From positions 6,069,501 through 6,133,500 of the forward strand of contig NZ_CP107913.1 in the NCBI RefSeq assembly GCF_036014115.1: 64,000 nt of DNA, given 5' to 3'. The stretch comes from Streptomyces sp. NBC_00448 (GTDB taxonomy: Bacteria; Actinomycetota; Actinomycetes; Streptomycetales; Streptomycetaceae). Numbering within the stretch: position 1 is the first letter of the stretch; every line of letters begins with the position of its first letter. Of this stretch, positions 34,703-43,476 are shown piece after piece. A program made the position numbers and the translations under genes. Below the pieces are notes generated by a model. It was not told the DNA's origin and did no database searches. It saw nothing but the letters and a program-made list of their open reading frames with translations.

Positions 34703-35926
34703 GTGGGGCATACCCTGAGCCGGGTGGAAGACTCACCCGCAGCGCCGTCCGGCGCGCATGCCGAGGCCGTACTGACCGACGCGCTGCGTGCCGAACTGAT
34801 CGCTTTCCGCCGCGACCTGCACCGCCACCCCGAGCTCGGCCGGCAGGAGTTCCGTACCACCGAGCAGGTCAGAGCCCGCCTGGAGCGGGCCGGGCTGAGC
34901 CCGCGCGTGCTGCCGGCCGGCACCGGACTGGTCTGCGACATCGGCTCCGCCGACGACGGCCGGCCGCGGCTCGCGCTGCGCGCCGACCTCGACGCGCTGC
35001 CGGTGCCGGACACCAAGGCGGTCCCGTACCGCTCCACCGTCGAGGGCCGCGCACACGCCTGCGGGCACGACGCGCACACCACGATCGTGCTCGGCACCGG
35101 CCTGGTGCTCGCCGAACTCGACCGGCAGGGGCGGCTGCCGCGCCCGGTGCGGCTGGTCTTCCAGCCCGCCGAGGAGGTCATGCCCGGCGGCGCGCTCGAC
35201 GCGATCAAGGCCGGCGTGCTCGACGGGGTGGAGCGCATCCTCGCGGTGCACTGCGACCCGAAGGTCGAGGTCGGCCGGATCGGGCTGCGGGTCGGCCCGA
35301 TCACCTCGGCCGCGGACAAGCTGAAGTTGTCGCTGGACGGCCCCGGCGGCCACAGCGCGCGGCCGCACCTGACCACCGACCTGGTGATGGCCACCGCGAA
35401 GCTCGCCACCGAACTGCCGGCCGCGCTCGCCCGCCGGGTCGACCCGCGCTCGGGCCTGAGCATCGTGTGGGGCCGGATCGAGTCCGGGCACGCGGCGAAC
35501 GTCATCCCGCAGCACGCCGAACTCGAAGGCACCGTCCGCTGCCTGGAGCTGGGCGCCTGGCACGACGCCCCCGACCTGGTGCACGAGGTGATCGACCAGG
35601 TCGCCGCGATGTACCGGGCCAAGTGCGAGATCACCTACCAGCGCGGGGTGCCGCCGGTGGTCAACGAGGCGACGTCGGTGGAACTGCTGCGCGACGCCAT
35701 GGTGGGCCGGTTCGGCGCCCACAGCGTGGAGGACACCGAACAGAGCCTGGGCGGCGAGGACTTCTCCTGGTACCTGGAACACGTGTCCGGCGCGCTGGCC
35801 CGGCTCGGCGTGCGGCCGGTCGGCGACACCGCCAAACGTGATCTGCACCAGGGTGACTTCGACATCGACGAGGGCGCCATCGCGGTCGGCGTGGAACTGT
35901 TCACCGCCGCTGCGCTGCTGTCCTGA
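34703..35926 (+). CDS. M20D-family amidohydrolase/peptidase
   Basis: A 407-residue zinc-dependent hydrolase of the M20D group (hippurate hydrolase, IAA-amino acid hydrolase, N-acyl amino acid deacylases). Metal ligands are recognisable: HACGHDAHT (Cys120, His122), the catalytic FQPAEE pair, His in AVHCDPK and the late His region DLHQGDFDIDEG. The lid domain has DGPGGHSARPHLTTDLVM. I chose the GTG at 34703 because GAGGAG precedes it at 6 bases; the frame is open to an ATG at 34619 whose product would have an atypical leader. It is followed by a perfect hairpin and is monocistronic. The substrate is unknown. Confidence 0.88.
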   Translation: MGHTLSRVEDSPAAPSGAHAEAVLTDALRAELIAFRRDLHRHPELGRQEFRTTEQVRARLERAGLSPRVLPAGTGLVCDIGSADDGRPRLALRADLDALPVPDTKAVPYRSTVEGRAHACGHDAHTTIVLGTGLVLAELDRQGRLPRPVRLVFQPAEEVMPGGALDAIKAGVLDGVERILAVHCDPKVEVGRIGLRVGPITSAADKLKLSLDGPGGHSARPHLTTDLVMATAKLATELPAALARRVDPRSGLSIVWGRIESGHAANVIPQHAELEGTVRCLELGAWHDAPDLVHEVIDQVAAMYRAKCEITYQRGVPPVVNEATSVELLRDAMVGRFGAHSVEDTEQSLGGEDFSWYLEHVSGALARLGVRPVGDTAKRDLHQGDFDIDEGAIAVGVELFTAAALLS

Positions 35927-35931
35927 CTGGC

Positions 35932-35960
35932 GGTGAAGCCCCGGCTACCGGGGCTTCACC
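35932..35960. terminator. Terminator hairpin
   Basis: A perfect 13-base-pair stem (35932-35944 with 35948-35960) with a 3-base loop, 6 bases after the amidohydrolase stop. It separates that gene from the nucleoside transport block. Confidence 0.88.
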
Positions 35961-36012
35961 TGGTCGAAATGCGTCGATCCGATAACGGGTCTTCATGCGG
36001 TCTTTACCTGGG

Positions 36013-36028
36013 ATCTACGCGCGTTAAG
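36013..36028. promoter_or_regulatory. Nucleoside palindrome, copy upstream of BMP gene
   Basis: ATCTACGCGCGTTAAG lies 52 bases before the BMP start. It matches the left half of the consensus ATCTACGCGCGTAGAT fully and the right half partly. Three other copies precede the ABC ATPase, adenosine deaminase and deoC genes. It is probably an operator for a shared nucleoside-responsive repressor (inference). Confidence 0.65.
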
Positions 36029-36080
36029 CTCCGGCTTAGCCAGCGCCGGATGGGGCGCTTTCGAACTGAAGGGGACCCTC

Positions 36081-37109
36081 TTGCGCCGGGTATCCAAGAT
36101 CGCTGCCGCGGGCGTGGTGTCCGCGGCCCTCGCGCTGACCGCCACCGCTTGCGGCAGCAGCTCCACCGACAGTGGCAGCAAGGACAAGGGCGTCGGCATG
36201 GCCTACGACGTCGGCGGTCGTGGCGACCACTCCTTCAACGACTCCGCGGCCCGTGGCATGGACAAGGCCACCAAGGAGTTCAAGCTCGGCGAGAAGGAGC
36301 AGACCGCCAGCCAGGACGAGACCGAGTCCGACCGCGAGGAGCGGCTGGACCAGCTCGCCGGGGCGGGCTACAACCCGGTGATCGCGGTCGGGTACACCTA
36401 CGGCGACGCGGTGACCGCGATAGCCAAGAAGTACCCCGACACCACCTTCGCCATCGTCGACTCCGTGGTGGCAGCGAAGAACGTCGACAGCATGGTCTTC
36501 GCCACCGAGCAGAGCTCGTACCTCGCCGGGGTGGCCGCCGCGCTGAAGACCAAGACCAACAAGGTCGGCTTCATCGGCGGCGTGCACAACACCCTGATCG
36601 GCACCTTCCAGGCCGGCTTCGACCAGGGCGTCAAGGACACCAAGCCCTCGGTCCAGGTCACCGACCAGTACCTGTACGAGACCGACTCCAAGGGCTTCGC
36701 CGACCCGGCCGCCGCCACCGGCAAGGCCAAGGGCATGCTCGACAAGGGCAACGACGTCATCTACACCGCGGCCGGCCTGTCCGGTGACGGTTCGATCCAG
36801 ACGATCGCCGGCAAGCCCGGCACCTGGGCGATCGGCGTCGACTCCGACCAGTACCAGGACCCGGCGCTGGCGAAGTACAACAAGCAGATCCTCACCTCGG
36901 CGGTGAAGAACGTCGACGTGGCCGTGTACGACCTGATCAAGTCGGTGCACGACGGCAAGCCGAAGACCGGCACCAACACCTACGACCTCGCCAACGGCGG
37001 TGTCTCGCTGTCCACTTCGGGTGGCTTCATCACCGACATCCAGGCGCAGCTCGACGCCGCCAAGCAGAAGATCGTCTCGGGGGCGATCAAGGTCAAGTCG
37101 ACTCCGTGA
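36081..37109 (+). CDS. BMP-family nucleoside-binding lipoprotein
   Basis: A 342-residue substrate-binding lipoprotein of the basic membrane protein family (PnrA/BmpA-like), which captures purine or pyrimidine nucleosides. The signal peptide ends in a lipobox (TATAC, Cys at about residue 24) followed by GSSSTDSGSKDKG. The mature part shows GMAYDVGGRGDHSFNDSAARG, NPVIAVGYTYGDAVT, KVGFIGGVHNTLIGTFQAGFDQGV and GTWAIGVDSDQYQ. The start codon is TTG at 36081, supported by AAGGGGA just upstream and by the perfect signal peptide. Two hairpins follow it, so the downstream ABC genes probably have their own promoter. Confidence 0.93.
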   Translation: MRRVSKIAAAGVVSAALALTATACGSSSTDSGSKDKGVGMAYDVGGRGDHSFNDSAARGMDKATKEFKLGEKEQTASQDETESDREERLDQLAGAGYNPVIAVGYTYGDAVTAIAKKYPDTTFAIVDSVVAAKNVDSMVFATEQSSYLAGVAAALKTKTNKVGFIGGVHNTLIGTFQAGFDQGVKDTKPSVQVTDQYLYETDSKGFADPAAATGKAKGMLDKGNDVIYTAAGLSGDGSIQTIAGKPGTWAIGVDSDQYQDPALAKYNKQILTSAVKNVDVAVYDLIKSVHDGKPKTGTNTYDLANGGVSLSTSGGFITDIQAQLDAAKQKIVSGAIKVKSTP

Positions 37110-37126
37110 CCCACTCCGGGGTCACG
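37105..37126. terminator. Hairpin overlapping BMP stop
   Basis: An 8-base-pair stem, CGTGACCC (37105-37112) with GGGTCACG (37119-37126), includes the BMP stop codon. It likely ends the transcript together with the next hairpin. Confidence 0.6.
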
Positions 37127-37203
37127 CGGTGGCCCACCCGGGCCGCTCGCTGACCCGCTCCGGGTGAACCGGTAGTCCACGGCAGGACCGCAGCGCGGTG
37201 GCT

Positions 37204-37238
37204 CGGCAGGGGGGGTTGCTCCGGCACCCCCCTTGCCG
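37204..37238. terminator. Second hairpin after BMP gene
   Basis: A ~13-base-pair stem (37204-37216 with 37226-37238) with G/C runs and one G-U pair. It lies between the BMP gene and the palindrome before the ABC ATPase gene, insulating the two transcription units. Confidence 0.65.
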
Positions 37239-37304
37239 GGCCTTCCTCTTGCCGTCCCCTTGCCTTCTCGTTGCCGTGACTGCCCGCCTGCTGTGGATCT
37301 CTGC

Positions 37305-37320
37305 CGCAACGCGCGTAGAT
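37305..37320. promoter_or_regulatory. Nucleoside palindrome, copy upstream of ABC ATPase
   Basis: CGCAACGCGCGTAGAT carries a perfect right half of ATCTACGCGCGTAGAT. It lies 68 bases before the ATPase gene. The string TAGATT within it could serve as a -10 element, so a bound regulator would block the promoter. Confidence 0.6.
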
Positions 37321-37387
37321 TCACCTCGGCGCGATACCTTCACCCCCACGTTCTGCCCGCCCGAGCTTTCCCCGAGGGGAGTGCGCC

Positions 37388-39028
37388 ATCAACGCGTCCA
37401 CGAGTCCACCCGCGCCGATCCCGTCGCAGCCGCCGCAACCCGGCAGCGCGGCCGCGGTCGAGCTGCGCGGCATCACCAAGCGCTTCCCCGGGGTCGTCGC
37501 CAACCACGACATCGACATCACCGTGCGCGGCGGCACCGTGCATGCCCTCGTGGGCGAGAACGGCGCCGGCAAGTCCACCCTGATGAAGATCCTCTACGGC
37601 ATGCAGAAGCCGGACGAGGGCACCATCGCGATCAACGGCGAGCAGGTCTCCTTCGGCGACCCGGGCGCCGCGATCGCCCGCGGCATCGGCATGGTGCACC
37701 AGCACTTCATGCTCGCCGACAACCTGACCGTGCTGGAGAACATCGTGCTGGGCAGCGAGAAGCTGCACGGCATAGCCGGCCGGGCCAAGGCGAAGATCAC
37801 CGAGATATCCGACGCGTACGGCCTGGGGGTGCGGCCCGACGTCCTCGTGGAGGACCTGGGCGTGGCCGACCGCCAGCGGGTGGAGATCCTCAAGGTCCTC
37901 TACCGCGGCGCCCGCATCCTCATCCTCGACGAGCCCACCGCGGTCCTGGTGCCGCAGGAGGTCGACGCGCTCTTCGAGAACCTGCGCGGGCTGAAGTCCC
38001 AGGGCCTGACGGTCATCTTCATCTCGCACAAGCTCGGCGAGGTGCTCTCGGTCGCCGACGAGATCACCGTCATCCGGCGCGGCACCACCGTCGGCAGCGC
38101 CGACCCCGCGCACACCACCGCCAAGCAGCTCGCCGAGCTGATGGTCGGCAGCGAACTGCCCTCGCCGGAGACGCGCGAGTCCACCGTCACCGACGAGGCG
38201 ATGCTCAGCGTCGCCGGCCTGCGGCTGGCCGCGGTCGACCCGGAGGGCGTCGAGCGCATCCTGCTGGACGACGTCGGGTTCACCATCCACAAGGGCGAAG
38301 TGCTCGGCATCGCGGGCGTGGAGGGCAACGGCCAGGCCGAACTGGTCGAGGCGATCATGGGCATCCGCGCGCTGGACGCCGGTTCGCTCGTGCTGGACGG
38401 CCGGGACATCACCACCGTGCCGACCCGGCGCCGCCGCGAGGACGGCATCGGCTACATCCCCGAGGACCGGCACCGGCACGGCCTGCTGCTGGAAGCGCCG
38501 CTGTGGGAGAACCGCATCCTCGGCCACGTCACCGAGCAGCCCAACAGCCGGGGCTTCCTGATCGACCCGGCCGCCGCCCGCCGCGACACCGAGCGGATCG
38601 TCCGCGAGTACGACGTGCGCACCCCCGGTATCGAGGTCACCGCGGCCTCGCTGTCCGGCGGCAACCAGCAGAAGCTGATCGTCGGCCGCGAGATGAGCCA
38701 CCTGCCGAAGCTGCTGATCGCCGCGCACCCGACCCGGGGCGTGGACGTCGGCGCGCAGGCGCAGATCTGGGACCAGATCCGCGAGGCCCGCCGCGAGGGC
38801 CTGGCGGTCCTGCTGATCTCCGCGGACCTGGACGAGCTGATCGGCCTGTCCGACACGCTGCGGGTGATGTACCGGGGCCGGTTGGTCGCGGACGCCGATC
38901 CGTCGACGATCACCCCGGAGCAACTGGGTTCGGCGATGACCGGCGCCGCGTCCGGCCACCTTGAGCGGCAGACCGGGGACGCCGGTCCGGCCGGAGCGGC
39001 CGAGCCGGCCGGGGGAGAGGACCGATGA
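37388..39028 (+). CDS. Nucleoside ABC transporter, dual-ATPase subunit
   Basis: A 546-residue ATPase with two ABC domains, as in the RbsA/NupA group that energises BMP-type nucleoside uptake. Domain 1 has Walker A GENGAGKST at about 56-64, the Q-loop region GMVHQHFMLADNLTV, VADRQRVEILKVLYR and Walker B ILILDEPT. Domain 2 has GVEGNGQAELVEAIMG, LSGGNQQKLIVGREM and PTRGVDVGAQAQ. No ATG, GTG or TTG is available at the N-terminus. GAGGGGAG lies 6 bases before an in-frame ATC at 37388, encoding (M)-N-A-S-T-S-P-P. The first normal start codon, GTG 37523, would delete the first beta strands. An ATC start is therefore proposed; a sequence error is possible. It overlaps the permease by 4 bases. Confidence 0.88.
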   Translation: MNASTSPPAPIPSQPPQPGSAAAVELRGITKRFPGVVANHDIDITVRGGTVHALVGENGAGKSTLMKILYGMQKPDEGTIAINGEQVSFGDPGAAIARGIGMVHQHFMLADNLTVLENIVLGSEKLHGIAGRAKAKITEISDAYGLGVRPDVLVEDLGVADRQRVEILKVLYRGARILILDEPTAVLVPQEVDALFENLRGLKSQGLTVIFISHKLGEVLSVADEITVIRRGTTVGSADPAHTTAKQLAELMVGSELPSPETRESTVTDEAMLSVAGLRLAAVDPEGVERILLDDVGFTIHKGEVLGIAGVEGNGQAELVEAIMGIRALDAGSLVLDGRDITTVPTRRRREDGIGYIPEDRHRHGLLLEAPLWENRILGHVTEQPNSRGFLIDPAAARRDTERIVREYDVRTPGIEVTAASLSGGNQQKLIVGREMSHLPKLLIAAHPTRGVDVGAQAQIWDQIREARREGLAVLLISADLDELIGLSDTLRVMYRGRLVADADPSTITPEQLGSAMTGAASGHLERQTGDAGPAGAAEPAGGEDR

Positions 39029-40140
39029 AGAAGTTCGACAAGGACCGCGCCCTGCTGGGGATCGCCGCGCCGGTGCTGGCCGTGGTCAGCGCGCTGGTGG
39101 TCACCGCGCTGGTGCTGCTGGCCACCGGCAAGGAGCCGTTCCACGCGTTCAACGTGATGGCCACCTACGGTGGCAAGTCCAACAGCCAGGTCTACATCCT
39201 CAACAAGGCCACCACGTACTACCTGGCCGGCCTCGCTGTCGCCGTCGGCTTCCGGATGAACCTGTTCAACATCGGTGTCGACGGGCAGTACCGGCTGGCG
39301 GCGTTCTTCGCGGCCGTGGTCGGCGGCGCGCTGTCCATCCCGGGCATCGTCGAGGTGCCCGTGATCATCCTGACCGCGATGGCGGTCGGGGCGGCGTGGG
39401 CGGCGATCGCCGGCGTGCTGAAGGTGACCCGCGGGGTCAGCGAGGTCATCTCCACGATCATGCTGAACTCGATCGCGGGCATCGTGATCGGCTACTTCCT
39501 GCAGGGCGGCCGGCTCGGCGTGCTCGACAAGGACGCCAACATGGTGTCCACCAAGCCGATTCCGGTCTCCAGCCACCTGTTCAGCTTCAAGACCGCCACC
39601 GATCCGGTCTTCGGCTTCATCGTCTTCGCGGTGCTGGCCGGCGTCGTCTACTGGTTCCTGCTCTCCCGCACCCGCTTCGGCTTCGACCTGCGGGCGGTCG
39701 GCCGCTCGGAGTCCGCGGCCGAGGCGAGCGGGGTCAGCGTCAAGCGGATGGTGATCAGCAGCATGCTGATCTCGGGCGCCATGGCGGGCCTGGTCGGCAT
39801 GCCGACGCTGCTCAACCAGTCCTACGACTACGGCACCGACTTCCCGACCGGCATCGGCTTCACCGGGATCGCGGTCGCCCTGCTCGGCCGCAACAACCCG
39901 ATCGGCATCGGCGTCGGCGCGCTGCTGTGGGCGTTCCTCGAACGCTCCTCCGCGGGCCTGGAGTTCCAGGGGTACGACAAGGAGATCGTCGGCGTCATCC
40001 AGGGCGTGATCGTGCTCGCGGTGGTCATCGCGTACGAACTGGTGCGCCGCTACGGCCTCACCCGGCAGCAACGCCAGGTCGGCGCGGAACTCGCCGCGGC
40101 CGGCGCGGGCAGTGACGACAAGCAGGAGGTCGCGGCATGA
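39025..40140 (+). CDS. Nucleoside ABC transporter permease 1
   Basis: A 371-residue inner-membrane permease of the branched-chain/ribose type (NupB/YufP-like). It has about 8-10 hydrophobic segments, starting LLGIAAPVLAVVSALVVTALVLLATG. Conserved stretches are GFRMNLFNIGVDGQYRLAAF, TRGVSEVISTIMLNSIAG and GIGFTGIAVALLGRNNPIGI. Its ATG overlaps the ATPase stop (ATGA) and its stop overlaps the next permease start (ATGA). It pairs with the 40137-41429 protein to form the membrane channel. Confidence 0.93.
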   Translation: MKKFDKDRALLGIAAPVLAVVSALVVTALVLLATGKEPFHAFNVMATYGGKSNSQVYILNKATTYYLAGLAVAVGFRMNLFNIGVDGQYRLAAFFAAVVGGALSIPGIVEVPVIILTAMAVGAAWAAIAGVLKVTRGVSEVISTIMLNSIAGIVIGYFLQGGRLGVLDKDANMVSTKPIPVSSHLFSFKTATDPVFGFIVFAVLAGVVYWFLLSRTRFGFDLRAVGRSESAAEASGVSVKRMVISSMLISGAMAGLVGMPTLLNQSYDYGTDFPTGIGFTGIAVALLGRNNPIGIGVGALLWAFLERSSAGLEFQGYDKEIVGVIQGVIVLAVVIAYELVRRYGLTRQQRQVGAELAAAGAGSDDKQEVAA

Positions 40141-41429
40141 GTGCCACCACGACTCAGACGCCGCCGCCCGCCGCGCCGCGGGTGAAGCCCGGGGGCCGGG
40201 CGAACGGGCGGATCAAGCTCACCCTGCCGGTGGTCCTGCTGATCATCGCGGGCGCGCTGATCGCGGTCTCCGCGGTGCGCGCGGTCACCGGCGCGGAGGA
40301 CGTCACCTCCTCCGGGCAGGTCGCGGGCGCGCTGGCCAGCGCGGTGCCGATCGGCCTGGCGGGCCTGGCCGGCCTGTGGTCCGAACGGGCCGGGGTGGTC
40401 AACATCGGCCTCGAGGGCATGATGATCCTCGGTACGTTCTTCGGCGCGTGGGCGGGCTGGCAGACCAACGCGTGGGTCGCGGTGCTGGCCGGCGTCCTCG
40501 GCGGCGCCCTGGGCGGCCTGGTGCACGCGATCGTCACCATCACCTTCGGCGTGGACCACATCGTCGCCGGTGTCGCGATGAACATCCTCGCCGCCGGCGT
40601 CACCTCCTACCTCGCCAAGCGCTGGTTCAACGTCGGCGAGGCCGCGCGCAAGGGCGGCACGCCCAAGCAGTCGCCACAGCTGGACAACGCCAAGCAGTTC
40701 ACCGTGCCCGGCCTCTCGCACTGGCTGGACAGCGTGGAGAAACACCACTGGTTCGTCATCTCCGACATCGCCGGGATGATCGGCGGCCTGGTCACCGACA
40801 TCTCCGCGATCACGCTGCTGGCCATCGTGCTGTTCGTGGCCACGTTCTTCATCCTGTGGCGCACGCCGTTCGGGCTGCGGCTGCGGTCCTGCGGCGAGAA
40901 CCCGGTGGCCGCCGAGTCGCTGGGCGTCAACGTCTACACGTACAAGTACGCCGCGGTGATCATCTCCGGCGGGCTCGCTGGCCTCGGCGGGGTGTTCCTC
41001 GCCATGAGCACGCACTTCTACCTCGAAGGGCAGACCGGCGGCCGCGGCTACATCGGTCTGGCCGCGATGATCTTCGGCAACTGGCGGCCGGGCGGTCTGG
41101 CCATGGGCGCCGGGCTCTTCGGCTACGCCGACAGCCTCCAACTGCGCAACGGCGGCCCGTCGGTGCACGCGCTGCTGCTGCTGATCGCGGTGCTGCTGCT
41201 GGCCATGGCGGTGTGGAAGTTCTACCGCGGCGCGCGGATCGGCGCGGCCGTGGCGCTGGGCTTCGCGGTGCTGCTGGCAGTCTGGTACATGCTGACCAAC
41301 TCCGTGCCCGACGAGATCGTGGAGGGCACGCCGTATGTCGTGACGCTGCTGGTCATGGGCCTGTCGGCACAACGGCTACGGATGCCGAAGGCGGACGGCC
41401 TGCCGTACCGGAAGGGGCAGAGCGGATGA
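40137..41429 (+). CDS. Nucleoside ABC transporter permease 2
   Basis: A 430-residue permease (NupC/YufQ-like). A polar 30-residue N-terminus precedes about 10 hydrophobic segments. Conserved stretches are LAGLWSERAGVVNIGLEGMMILGTFFGAW, GVDHIVAGVAMNILAAGVT and GRGYIGLAAMIFGNWRPGGLAMGA. It is longer than permease 1 by an extra soluble loop (about 165-205) and a C-terminal helix pair. It overlaps both neighbours by 4 bases, placing it in one operon with the ATPase, permease 1, cytidine deaminase and thymidine phosphorylase. Confidence 0.93.
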   Translation: MSATTTQTPPPAAPRVKPGGRANGRIKLTLPVVLLIIAGALIAVSAVRAVTGAEDVTSSGQVAGALASAVPIGLAGLAGLWSERAGVVNIGLEGMMILGTFFGAWAGWQTNAWVAVLAGVLGGALGGLVHAIVTITFGVDHIVAGVAMNILAAGVTSYLAKRWFNVGEAARKGGTPKQSPQLDNAKQFTVPGLSHWLDSVEKHHWFVISDIAGMIGGLVTDISAITLLAIVLFVATFFILWRTPFGLRLRSCGENPVAAESLGVNVYTYKYAAVIISGGLAGLGGVFLAMSTHFYLEGQTGGRGYIGLAAMIFGNWRPGGLAMGAGLFGYADSLQLRNGGPSVHALLLLIAVLLLAMAVWKFYRGARIGAAVALGFAVLLAVWYMLTNSVPDEIVEGTPYVVTLLVMGLSAQRLRMPKADGLPYRKGQSG

Positions 41430-41923
41430 CGGACGACACCGGAGGACCGGCCGAGCGCGGGTCCGACGGGCGCGGCGGGGCCGGGCCGCTGCCGGGGACC
41501 GGCGCGCTGCCGGCCCCCGCGGCGGTGCACGGGCCCGACGTGGACTGGAAGGCGCTGCGCAGCGCCGCCCGGGAGGCCATGGAGCGGGCGTACGCGCCCT
41601 ACTCGGGCTTCCCGGTCGGTGCGGCCGCGCTCACCGACGACGGCCGCACGGTGGTCGGCTGCAACGTGGAGAACGCCGCCTACGGGGTCGCGCTGTGTGC
41701 CGAGTGCGGGCTCGTCTCGGCGCTGCACGCCTCCGGCGGCGGCCGGCTGGTCGCCTTCTCCTGCTCCGACCTGCGCGGCGACCTGCTCATGCCGTGCGGG
41801 CGCTGCCGGCAACTGCTGTGGGAGCACGGCGGCCCCGAAATGCTCGTCGACACCCCGCGCGGGGTACGGCCGATGAGCGATGTCCTGCCCGACGCCTTCG
41901 GACCCGAAGACCTCAACCGCTAG
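41426..41923 (+). CDS. cdd: Cytidine deaminase
   Basis: A 165-residue zinc enzyme that converts cytidine and deoxycytidine to uridine and deoxyuridine. The catalytic motif CAECGLVSAL contains the zinc Cys and general acid-base Glu, and PCGRCRQLLWE gives the other two Cys ligands. NVENAAYGV is the substrate loop. The first ~40 residues are a Gly/Pro-rich extension not found in short Cdd proteins. The ATG overlaps the permease stop (ATGA). Its position in the transporter operon shows that imported nucleosides are channelled into salvage. Confidence 0.95.
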   Translation: MTDDTGGPAERGSDGRGGAGPLPGTGALPAPAAVHGPDVDWKALRSAAREAMERAYAPYSGFPVGAAALTDDGRTVVGCNVENAAYGVALCAECGLVSALHASGGGRLVAFSCSDLRGDLLMPCGRCRQLLWEHGGPEMLVDTPRGVRPMSDVLPDAFGPEDLNR

Positions 41924-41936
41924 GAACCCCCGTTTC

Positions 41937-43220
41937 ATGGACGCCATTTCCGTCATCCGTGCCAAGCGCGACCGCGGCCGGCTCGGTGACGAGCAGATCG
42001 ACTGGGTGATCGACGCCTACACCCGCGGCGAGGTCGCCGACGAGCAGATGTCGGCGCTGGCCATGGCGATCCTGCTCAACGGCATGGACCGGGCCGAGAT
42101 CGCCCGCTGGACCGCCGCGATGATCGCCTCCGGCGAGCGGATGGACTTCTCCGGGCTGGCCCGGCCCACCGCCGACAAGCACTCCACCGGCGGGGTCGGC
42201 GACAAGATCACGCTGCCGCTGGCACCGCTGGTCGCCGCCTGCGGCGCGGCCGTGCCGCAGCTGTCCGGGCGCGGCCTGGGCCACACCGGCGGCACCCTCG
42301 ACAAGCTGGAGTCCATCCCGGGCTGGCGGGCCTCGCTCGGCAACGACGAGATGCTCGCGGTCCTCGCCGACGTCGGCGCCGTGATCTGCGCGGCCGGGGA
42401 CGGGCTGGCGCCGGCCGACAAGAAGCTGTACGCGCTGCGGGACGTGACCGGGACCGTCGAGTCGATCCCGCTGATCGCCTCCTCGATCATGTCCAAGAAG
42501 ATCGCCGAGGGCACCGGCGCGCTCGTCCTGGACGTCAAGGTCGGCTCCGGCGCGTTCATGAAGTCCCTCGACGACGCCCGCGAGTTGGCGTCCACCATGG
42601 TCGGGCTCGGCACCGACCACGGGGTGCGGACCGTCGCGCTGCTCACCGACATGTCCACCCCGCTCGGCCGCACCGCGGGCAACGCGCTCGAAGTACGCGA
42701 GTCCGTCGAGGTGCTGGCCGGCGGCGGCCCCGCCGACGTCGTCGAGCTCACCCTGGCGCTCGCCCGCGAGATGCTCGACGCCGCCGGGCTGGCCGACGCC
42801 GACCCCGCCAAGGCGCTCGCCGACGGTTCCGCGATGGACGCGTGGCGCCGCATGATCAAGGCGCAAGGGGGAGACCCCGGGGCCGCCCTGCCGGTCGCCC
42901 GCGAGCAGCACGTCCTGACGGCCCCCGCGAGTGGCGTTCTCACCGTGCTCGACGCCTACGCCGTCGGCGTCGCCGCCTGGCGGCTCGGGGCCGGCCGCGC
43001 CCGCAAGGAGGACTCCGTCCAGGCGGGCGCGGGTATCGAACTCCACGCCAAACCCGGGGATTCCGTGGTGGCGGGCACCCCTCTCCTCACCCTGCACACC
43101 GACACCCCGGAGAAGTTCCCGGGTGCCCTGGAGGCGTTGAACGACGCCTTCTCGATCGCCCCCGCCGGCACCCCCTTCACCCCCCCACGGATCGTCCTCG
43201 ACCGCATCGCCCGCGCTTGA
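41937..43220 (+). CDS. deoA: Thymidine phosphorylase
   Basis: A 427-residue phosphorylase that cleaves thymidine/deoxyuridine (possibly also uridine) to base and (deoxy)ribose 1-phosphate. The signature LSGRGLGHTGGTLDKLES is at about 116-133. KHSTGGVGDKITLPLAPL binds phosphate, and the C-terminal domain has VTAPASGVL-like and GIELHAKPGDSVVAGTPL stretches. The length is typical. It lies 13 bases after cdd with a GGAA site and ends the operon before a dispersed repeat. Its deoxyribose product feeds DeoC (54779-55762) after isomerisation by a phosphopentomutase not present here. Confidence 0.95.
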   Translation: MDAISVIRAKRDRGRLGDEQIDWVIDAYTRGEVADEQMSALAMAILLNGMDRAEIARWTAAMIASGERMDFSGLARPTADKHSTGGVGDKITLPLAPLVAACGAAVPQLSGRGLGHTGGTLDKLESIPGWRASLGNDEMLAVLADVGAVICAAGDGLAPADKKLYALRDVTGTVESIPLIASSIMSKKIAEGTGALVLDVKVGSGAFMKSLDDARELASTMVGLGTDHGVRTVALLTDMSTPLGRTAGNALEVRESVEVLAGGGPADVVELTLALAREMLDAAGLADADPAKALADGSAMDAWRRMIKAQGGDPGAALPVAREQHVLTAPASGVLTVLDAYAVGVAAWRLGAGRARKEDSVQAGAGIELHAKPGDSVVAGTPLLTLHTDTPEKFPGALEALNDAFSIAPAGTPFTPPRIVLDRIARA

Positions 43221-43231
43221 CGGTGCGCTGA

Positions 43232-43465
43232 CCCCCCGGGCTGCCCGTCCACGCCGTCACGGGACCTCGCGGTCCGCCGTGGCTGGTCGCGCAGTTCGCC
43301 CCCCAGGGCTTCGCCTGGGAGGTACCCCCACGCGCCCCTGGATATGTTCGGCTCCCACCGTGCTTGACGCGGCAAGAGCCGCGCATACCAAGGGGGGTAC
43401 CGCGCGCGCAACCGTCCACCGGCAGGTGGTCCCCGAACCGGCAGGACGGGGCAGCCGGGTGGGTC
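43232..43465. repeat. Dispersed palindromic intergenic element, copy 2
   Basis: It fills the convergent gap between deoA and the alpha/beta hydrolase gene. The left end carries CCCGGGCTGCCCGTCC (about 43235-43250) and the right end its approximate inverse (GGACGGGGCAGCCGGG), preceded by GGTGGTCCCCGAACCGGCAG. The interior has GCGCAGTTCGCCCCCCAGGG and CCTGGGAGGTACCCCC. The same design is seen at 26480-26757. Confidence 0.72.
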
Positions 43466-43476
43466 GGGGGCGGGCT

